DNA of 64,000 nucleotides from Yamadazyma tenuis (lineage: Eukaryota > Ascomycota > Pichiomycetes > Serinales > Debaryomycetaceae): NCBI RefSeq assembly GCF_029203305.1, contig NC_089462.1, forward strand, positions 186,001 to 250,000, read 5' to 3'. The notes under the pieces were generated by a model that was not told the origin of the DNA, did no database searches, and saw nothing but the letters and a program-made list of their open reading frames with translations. The position numbers were made by a program, and so were the translations under genes. Within the stretch, counting starts at the first letter, position 1. The number at the start of each line of letters is the position of its first letter. Of this stretch, positions 58,157-64,000 are shown one piece after another.

Positions 58157-58418
58157 GTTTATGGGGGTATGTGGAGGAGAAGCTTCTGGAGCACAGGCAA
58201 ATAAAGTAGTACGGAAGGTGAATATTCACGGCAAATAACAGCAAGGAAAACACACAACTGACTTTGCTAAGGTGGCACGTCTTGAGGCAAAAACTATGAC
58301 GGTTGACAGCTTATATACACTTGTTGTGTAAACTAAAATTTTCGAGCGTCCCTTACAGCTATGGTTTCTGCGCACATTTGTCTGCGACACGAGATTTCTT
58401 TATATACCTAACACACTA

Positions 58419-61400
58419 TTATATGTTTTTTATCATTACTCCTGGTTGACCGGGCACGGCCGAGTCGATGATCTTACCGGTAATGGTGATCTCGTAGTCC
58501 TCGCCCGTGGCAATGTTCTTGCCGACCTTGGAGCCGCTGGCAATGGTGATCACCTCAACCTCCTGAATGTCAATAGACACGGGAGCCCTTTGAATATTGG
58601 CCATAACTGCCTTGATGGTGTCAATTTCGTCGAAGGTCAATTCCCGGTTGAACACGGTCTTAGGGTCCTCCACTGCCAATCTCTGCTTCAAAATCGAGAT
58701 GAATGGCATGGCTCTCTTGATGTCTTTACCAACCTTTTGCTTGATCACACTGTTATCGTTCAAAGTATGGGCCTCAAACAATTCTCTGACCAAGTCGATG
58801 TAGCTGTCCTGCCACTCGGGGAACGACGACGCCACGAACAACGTCAATCTGGCGGGCTTGGACCCGTCAACCTCAGAAGGCTTTCCACCCTTCTTTTTCT
58901 TCAACACGTTCACCTCGGCTTCACGCACAGCTCTGGTCAATTCCCTCACATACGCCAACGCATCGCTAATGGGCTTCGACACCGGCTTGGAGGCGCGAGG
59001 GAACCGGGCGGTATGAATACTGCCACTGCGGTTCAACACCTCTCTGTAAATGTATTCACTGAAATGAGATGCCACAGGTGCAAGCAACAAGATCTGGTTT
59101 TCAATGTACTGCAAAACCAACTTCTTGTTCATGCCCACTGTACCTGATACCGAGTCTCTATAGTAGTCTCTGGCCGCCTGGAAATCAAAAAGACCTGTCT
59201 TCAAGGCAGCCTTGTAATTGGTTTGACTGTACAGCTCGTAGGTTCTTTCAATCAAGTCGTTCATCTCGTTTTCAAACGCATCGTCAAATAAGTTGTTGGG
59301 TTCACCACCTCTCAAATTATCCTGGTTCTTTAACACATCCTCACACCATTCTTTCAAGGTGGTCAATCTCAAGATGGCAGCATTGGCATTGGACTCGTCA
59401 AAGTTGGCGTCCTCAATGGTGTCACCAGCATCGGCCAATGCGATTCTCGATGCATCAGCACCAAACTTGTCGATTATCTGCGACAAGGTCATAAAGTTAC
59501 CGGTGGACTTGGACATCTTGGCGTTGTTCAACATCAAGTGCCCGTTAATTCTCACTCCCTGAAGCCAGAACTTCTTGGGGAAAATAGCCACATGTGTGTA
59601 GAGCGAGAACGTCAAATGGTTTGCCACCAAGTCCTTACCGGAGATACTACAGTCCACTGGGTAGAAGTACTGGAACTCTCTTCTAATGACGTTCAAGTGT
59701 TCAATCGGAATGTCGGTGTCGACGGTTTTAGCTCCGTTGAAAATGTAGTCAAATACTCCGTAGGTCATTTGCTCGGGCTTGATACCAAATTGGCCGGGTT
59801 GCTTACCGTAGTAATCGGTGTGCAAGAAGCGGCCAATGGTGTAGTATGCCATATAAATCGTCGAGTCTGACAACGACTCGACCAAGTACCTTTCGTCCCA
59901 GGGCAATCTGGTTCCCAAACCAAAGTTTCTGGTGATAGCCCAGTTCTTCAACCAATCCAAAACTCCTTCGAAAGCGTGTAAACACTCTTTGGAGTAAGTG
60001 TTCATGTTGTTCAAACTGGTGGTGGCGTCGGCCTTCCACGAATCTTCCCCGTAGTCGATATACCATTGGTCCTCAAGAGAAACAATACAGTCATCACCAG
60101 ACCGAGAAATCACCACTCCTTCGGGTTCGTTGTACACAAACGCCAACTTCTGGTCAATTAAGTCTTGTTTGACTTTATTTTTCGCAACCTCAACTTTTTC
60201 GCCAATATACTTTCCGATAACCATCGTACCGTTGTAGTAACCTTCCTTGTACGCCATCTCCTTGGCCTTGGCCAATTGGACAGAGTCTTTGGGCGACTGG
60301 ATCTTCAACTCCTTAACCAAGTACTCGGCACACTTGTCACCGTACTTCTCAGTCTTGATAACCGGAACAATGTTGTCACAAACCCATTCCTTATCGATGT
60401 TATAGAACTCGGATTTGTTCAACAAGTCCTTGGTGGTGATGTAATCGTCTGGCGAGTCGGAAGGAACACAGGTCACCACCCCAGTACCCTTGGCGGCCAA
60501 AACCGTGTCCATGGGTAAGACTCTTAAGTTTTTGTTTTCCGCTAAAGGAGCATCGATTTTGGAACCAATCAATGCACTTCCACTGATCTCCACCACGGAC
60601 TTGTAGTAGCCTCTCTTGGGAGTGATTTTCTGGTAGCACATGTTCTTGAAGGCCCTTTCGGTACAAATGAAGTACTGGTTGTTGCCAGCATCAAAGATAC
60701 CATAGTCGATTTTGGGTGACACAAAACAACAGGTTTGTCCGTACATGGTTTCGGGCCTCAAGGTAGCAGCCACAAGATACACCGTCTTGCCATTGGTGTC
60801 GAAGCTGTTGTCGGCAAACACCTTTTGCGCAGCCTCAGCAAACTCAGTGACTTCAATCTTGATCCCGGTGTACTCCTGAGGATTTACACCTTCTCCCGAT
60901 TGTCTATCGTGGTCCAAACAAGCCTGTCCATCCTTCTCCGAGTAGATGGTATATCTCTCTCCAAACTTGATTTTGTTCATGTCTCTCAATCTCTGAACAT
61001 GCCATCTCACAAACGCATCGTAGTATAAGTTGGCATCGGTGGTCACCATCGACCGTCTCCAGTCGACTCTTCCTCCAAAGTTGGTGACATCCCTCTGCGT
61101 CAAAATAGGAAAGTATTCCAACCAGTAGTGAGGGTCGGCAAACTTGGCCACCTCTTCTCTGCTGATACCTAATTGCAACATGATTTCAAACTGGTACTTA
61201 CCTCTTCCTTGTTTAGCAACAGCCTTAGACTTTTTGGCCTTAAACTTCGTCACATCTTCGCTCTTGGCCTTCTCGGGCTTGACTTCTTCTTCCTCGACGT
61301 CTTCTGGTGGACATCCTGAAAAGTCCTCACCGAAATCCTCGATTTCCCGCTTGATTTTATCGGCAGCGGCCTTGATTGGCATACCAGTACAGTGGAAACC

Positions 61401-61700
61401 CATGGGCATCAACACCCGTTTTCCTCTCATTCTCTCGAACCCGGCGGCGAACTCAAGCTTGGAAAGCGTGAAACTGTGCCCGGCGTGCAAAACTCCGTTC
61501 ATGTAAGGATATGCCATAAGGGCAAAGAACTTGGGATGGATTCTTCTAACTTCATCGGTGTCCTCAATTGGAACCTCCTCGATTGGGGGTGCCTCGACCT
61601 CGAAGGTCTTCTCTTTGGCCCATACCGCCTGATACTTCTTTTCGATTTCTCTAAGAGTATCTCTACGGGAGGTATTCTCTAATTTGATAGGAGCACTCAT
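58419..61700 (-). CDS. CDC60: Leucyl-tRNA synthetase, cytosolic
   Basis: 1093 aa class Ia enzyme. HIGH-type motif AYPYMNGVLHAGHSF and KMSKS in NNAKMSKSTGNFM are intact. The editing domain lies between (ATLRPETMYGQTCC, VTCVPSDSPDDY). The C-terminal anticodon domain is complete to MIKNI. Promoter with AAAATTTTTAG (about 61745) and TGAAAAATTT, RRPE-like. In CUG-Ser clade yeasts this enzyme can mischarge the CAG-anticodon tRNA-Ser; no such tRNA gene is in this window. Confidence 0.97.
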   Translation of the reverse strand: MSAPIKLENTSRRDTLREIEKKYQAVWAKEKTFEVEAPPIEEVPIEDTDEVRRIHPKFFALMAYPYMNGVLHAGHSFTLSKLEFAAGFERMRGKRVLMPMGFHCTGMPIKAAADKIKREIEDFGEDFSGCPPEDVEEEEVKPEKAKSEDVTKFKAKKSKAVAKQGRGKYQFEIMLQLGISREEVAKFADPHYWLEYFPILTQRDVTNFGGRVDWRRSMVTTDANLYYDAFVRWHVQRLRDMNKIKFGERYTIYSEKDGQACLDHDRQSGEGVNPQEYTGIKIEVTEFAEAAQKVFADNSFDTNGKTVYLVAATLRPETMYGQTCCFVSPKIDYGIFDAGNNQYFICTERAFKNMCYQKITPKRGYYKSVVEISGSALIGSKIDAPLAENKNLRVLPMDTVLAAKGTGVVTCVPSDSPDDYITTKDLLNKSEFYNIDKEWVCDNIVPVIKTEKYGDKCAEYLVKELKIQSPKDSVQLAKAKEMAYKEGYYNGTMVIGKYIGEKVEVAKNKVKQDLIDQKLAFVYNEPEGVVISRSGDDCIVSLEDQWYIDYGEDSWKADATTSLNNMNTYSKECLHAFEGVLDWLKNWAITRNFGLGTRLPWDERYLVESLSDSTIYMAYYTIGRFLHTDYYGKQPGQFGIKPEQMTYGVFDYIFNGAKTVDTDIPIEHLNVIRREFQYFYPVDCSISGKDLVANHLTFSLYTHVAIFPKKFWLQGVRINGHLMLNNAKMSKSTGNFMTLSQIIDKFGADASRIALADAGDTIEDANFDESNANAAILRLTTLKEWCEDVLKNQDNLRGGEPNNLFDDAFENEMNDLIERTYELYSQTNYKAALKTGLFDFQAARDYYRDSVSGTVGMNKKLVLQYIENQILLLAPVASHFSEYIYREVLNRSGSIHTARFPRASKPVSKPISDALAYVRELTRAVREAEVNVLKKKKGGKPSEVDGSKPARLTLFVASSFPEWQDSYIDLVRELFEAHTLNDNSVIKQKVGKDIKRAMPFISILKQRLAVEDPKTVFNRELTFDEIDTIKAVMANIQRAPVSIDIQEVEVITIASGSKVGKNIATGEDYEITITGKIIDSAVPGQPGVMIKNI

Positions 61701-61815
61701 ATGGTTAGTATTAGTGAAAAATTTGAGATTGTGCGAAAGGAATGAAAATTTTTAGCTGCAAACATTGGGAGGAGGAGGCCGGTCGTGTATTCACCATGTG
61801 ACTCAAGTATATAGG

Positions 61816-64000
61816 CTACCTGCGTTGTACCGATGCTGGTATAAAGTAATTACGCTTGGGCCCGGGAGAGGGCACAGGGGCCTCACGTGGTACCAGGGAG
61901 GTCAAGGTATCAAGGCTATCGGCCTTCAAAAATGTGCTGTTGAATTGATGGCTTTGTATCGCAAGCCCGGCCTTTCCAGACTCGCTAGTGGATGCAAATT
62001 GCACCGCAGCTGCTTCTTTATCAGGAAATATTGTTATGCGTGTAGGTTTAACCCCGGTGGTTTGTTTGAAATATAACAGCAATTGCTCTCTGGTGGCTGT
62101 TTTGGGCACCTGGTATAAGGCCAACGACAGCTGGTGGTTGAAAGGTCTTAACTCGTTCACGATATCCACTTGGGAGGGTTTGGAGGCAGATACTTTGATG
62201 ATTCGGTCGCGAAACAGACTACCATCTGCTGTGAGGGCTTGGGCAATAGAAGTTTCAGATTGGAATAAAACGAACCCGTACCCGCTATTCATATGCCCCC
62301 GTTCTTTTGTTTGGGTGGAAATGGGTAATGTGACGTTTTCGACTCGGCCATATACCTGGAAAAACTCTCGCACCTGGGCAGTAGTAGTATCATATGGAAT
62401 GTTTCCTACGTATATTTGTCTCTTGAATACTGGCGGTCCACGCTCAGCACTGTTGTCGGAGAACTTGGCCACAAGCTTATAGGTGCTGTCATTGAGGTCG
62501 TCGTGGAGCATTTTACCATTCAATTGCGAAACCGCTGCACGGGCTTGTTCTCCTTCCGCGTACTCAATGTACGCGAACCGGCGTTGGCGGTGCTGACTGT
62601 TCTGAAATGGCAACCGTACGTCTATGACAGTCCCGTACGGTTCAAACACCTTGATGAGCTTGGTTTTGTCCATGGAAGGAGGGAAGTTACACACCCACAA
62701 AATGCAGTGGGACATACGCTTTACAAGAACTTCTTGGTTCTCAAGCTTCTTGTGCGACTTGGTTAATGCTGCAAAAATTGCCTGGTTGTCTTCGAACTCC
62801 ACCACCGCTTCGCACCCTTCTCCACTGTGGAACACAACCACATTTCTCACCACTCCACAGTCTTGAAAGAACTGTTCGACCGTACATTCAGGGACATTTG
62901 CTGGTAGTCCTGTCACCTTGACGGAAAGCTCTTCTCTGTTTCTGGTGGGCTTATCTATTTTCACCTTCTTTGGTATGGGTTCGTGGGTGTCTAGCGGCCT
63001 TTTGCGCGTAGTGACACCTGGAGTACTGACAAATTCTGCGACAGCTGACTGGTTCCACTGCGTATCTTCGTCCTCACTTTCTGCCTTCTTCTCATTGATT
63101 GTTCTGTAGACGATATTGGCTCTCACCACAGCTTTCTGCAACGATATGCGTGTGCCATACACTTGTTCATACAAAAGAGCTTCGTTTATGAGTTGCACAG
63201 GTGAGTCCATCTCCACCGCCGCTGCTATTGCAGTGTGCAAAAATCTGCTTACATCCTCATACTTAAAGTGGTTACGTTCAAAAAACCTCAATGCATATAT
63301 CCAGACGGCACTTTCACCTCCGAACACCAATGTGAGCTTCAGCACCAAGTGTTTGGCCTCTTCAAGAAGTCCCCTGGACTCATAAATCGAAATGCATATC
63401 TTCTCCACCAGATGCGCATTGTCTTCGGCAGAAACAACGCTATTGTCTGCAACAGCACCCGTAAAGAACCGCTTCACATCTCCCAACAAGCGGGGCGATT
63501 CAACTCGGTTCTCAAAGGAAAGAATCGTGGTGGCAATAAGCTGCCAGCCCTGACTGGTCGGGTTTAACAACTTCATATACTCGATTCTGTCTCGTATCCT
63601 GTCATATAATTCCGGCTCGTCAAAGAGCTCCATGTTCCTGATGTACTCCACGTACGGATGAAATGCTCCAGGGAAAGAACACACGAACTTGGGGAGGATG
63701 TCCATCAAGAACTTGGTGTTATCATCCTTAGAATACAACAAGAAGATATATGCGGTCCATACGGGCACCCAATCGCTGACAGCCAGCATGAGCGACCGGT
63801 AGAATAGGGTCGAAACCTGTCGCAAGTCCGTGGAGTATTTCCCGACGTCAGCGAGGTACCGGGCCCAGAAATCGGGATCTTTGTGTTTCAGCGTAAGGTG
63901 CACTTCGTGCTTTTCGTAGTAAATTTGCAGCCGCTGTGTCGTACCATGGACCTCCAGAGCCATGGTCATAAACTCGTCGTACTTATCCGGAAAATACACG
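61816..64000 (-). CDS. PRP24: U6 snRNP assembly factor Prp24 (HAT and RRM), 5' end outside window
   Basis: 727 or more residues. N-terminal half-a-TPR (HAT) repeats (about 1-300; DFWARYLADVGKYSTDL, WTAYIFLLYS, WQLIATTILSFE), then about four RRMs: VKVTGLPANVPECTVEQFF, ILWVCNFPPSMDKTKLIKVF, IYVGNIPYDTTTAQVREFF with GYGFVLFQS, and a degenerate fourth starting LALYQVPKTATREQL. Prp24/SART3 anneals U4 and U6. The HAT half is present in many fungi but lost in S. cerevisiae. The C-terminus RNYFIPASVQRR does not show the usual Lsm-binding FxxMFL-type tail. Confidence 0.85.
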   Translation of the reverse strand, partial: VYFPDKYDEFMTMALEVHGTTQRLQIYYEKHEVHLTLKHKDPDFWARYLADVGKYSTDLRQVSTLFYRSLMLAVSDWVPVWTAYIFLLYSKDDNTKFLMDILPKFVCSFPGAFHPYVEYIRNMELFDEPELYDRIRDRIEYMKLLNPTSQGWQLIATTILSFENRVESPRLLGDVKRFFTGAVADNSVVSAEDNAHLVEKICISIYESRGLLEEAKHLVLKLTLVFGGESAVWIYALRFFERNHFKYEDVSRFLHTAIAAAVEMDSPVQLINEALLYEQVYGTRISLQKAVVRANIVYRTINEKKAESEDEDTQWNQSAVAEFVSTPGVTTRKRPLDTHEPIPKKVKIDKPTRNREELSVKVTGLPANVPECTVEQFFQDCGVVRNVVVFHSGEGCEAVVEFEDNQAIFAALTKSHKKLENQEVLVKRMSHCILWVCNFPPSMDKTKLIKVFEPYGTVIDVRLPFQNSQHRQRRFAYIEYAEGEQARAAVSQLNGKMLHDDLNDSTYKLVAKFSDNSAERGPPVFKRQIYVGNIPYDTTTAQVREFFQVYGRVENVTLPISTQTKERGHMNSGYGFVLFQSETSIAQALTADGSLFRDRIIKVSASKPSQVDIVNELRPFNHQLSLALYQVPKTATREQLLLYFKQTTGVKPTRITIFPDKEAAAVQFASTSESGKAGLAIQSHQFNSTFLKADSLDTLTSLVPREAPVPSPGPKRNYFIPASVQRR

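Overview
The window is chromosomal DNA of a budding yeast (Saccharomycotina). About 37 protein genes are packed on both strands, mostly without introns. The three introns I could define are short (47-70 nt), sit at the extreme 5' end, and carry GTATGT donors and TACTAAC branch points. The gene content (eIF3h, CAND1/TIP120, a HAT-repeat Prp24, a single TPS3-type trehalose subunit) suggests the CUG-Ser clade around Debaryomyces/Meyerozyma/Candida. One CTG codon in SCS7 falls where the S. cerevisiae protein has serine, which fits. I found no rRNA, tRNA, transposon or CRISPR.

Layout. 1-6.9 kb holds the CTK3 end, TPS3, a TatD-like hydrolase, TPI1 and a DET1-like phosphatase. 7.2-13.4 kb is the most unusual part: a Zn2Cys6 regulator, a MurQ-type N-acetylmuramic acid 6-phosphate etherase, an AnmK-type anhydro-N-acetylmuramic acid kinase divergent from it, and a Dal5-type MFS transporter. 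Both enzymes are bacterial-type peptidoglycan-recycling enzymes with their catalytic acids intact. Two promoters in this block share a 13-bp element with one mismatch. I read it as a catabolic cluster for peptidoglycan-derived amino sugar: import, phosphorylation, then ether cleavage to GlcNAc-6-phosphate and D-lactate. A D-lactate dehydrogenase gene (DLD1) lies about 8 kb away and could use the second product, though its nearness may be chance.

13.5-25.6 kb holds eIF3h, KRS1, TRM7, RSM10, a spliced RING gene, two unrecognised genes, DLD1 and GEP3. 25.6-28 kb is a 2.3-kb gene-free stretch upstream of a short SSN6/CYC8-like TPR protein. 29.9-37.5 kb has a HAD phosphatase, a KTEG heptad-repeat ORF, CAND1, the WKF-domain protein RBP95, an exported M20 peptidase and a small coiled-coil protein. 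37.5-39.5 kb is sparse. 39.5-51.3 kb has a GH31 alpha-xylosidase of bacterial YicI type, LYS4, RCE1, ZDS1 and SCS7. 51.3-64 kb has RRN9, URA5, SEC65, PML39, CDC4, CDC60 and a 5'-truncated PRP24.

Three genes (TPS3, DET1-like, RING) begin with mini-exons of 15-23 nt. In the phosphatase the catalytic RHG motif lies upstream of the first ATG of the long open frame, so reading the frame alone would wrongly suggest a dead enzyme. Many divergent promoters are only 80-220 bp. Translation and ribosome-biogenesis genes tend to carry AAAATTTT (RRPE-like) elements.
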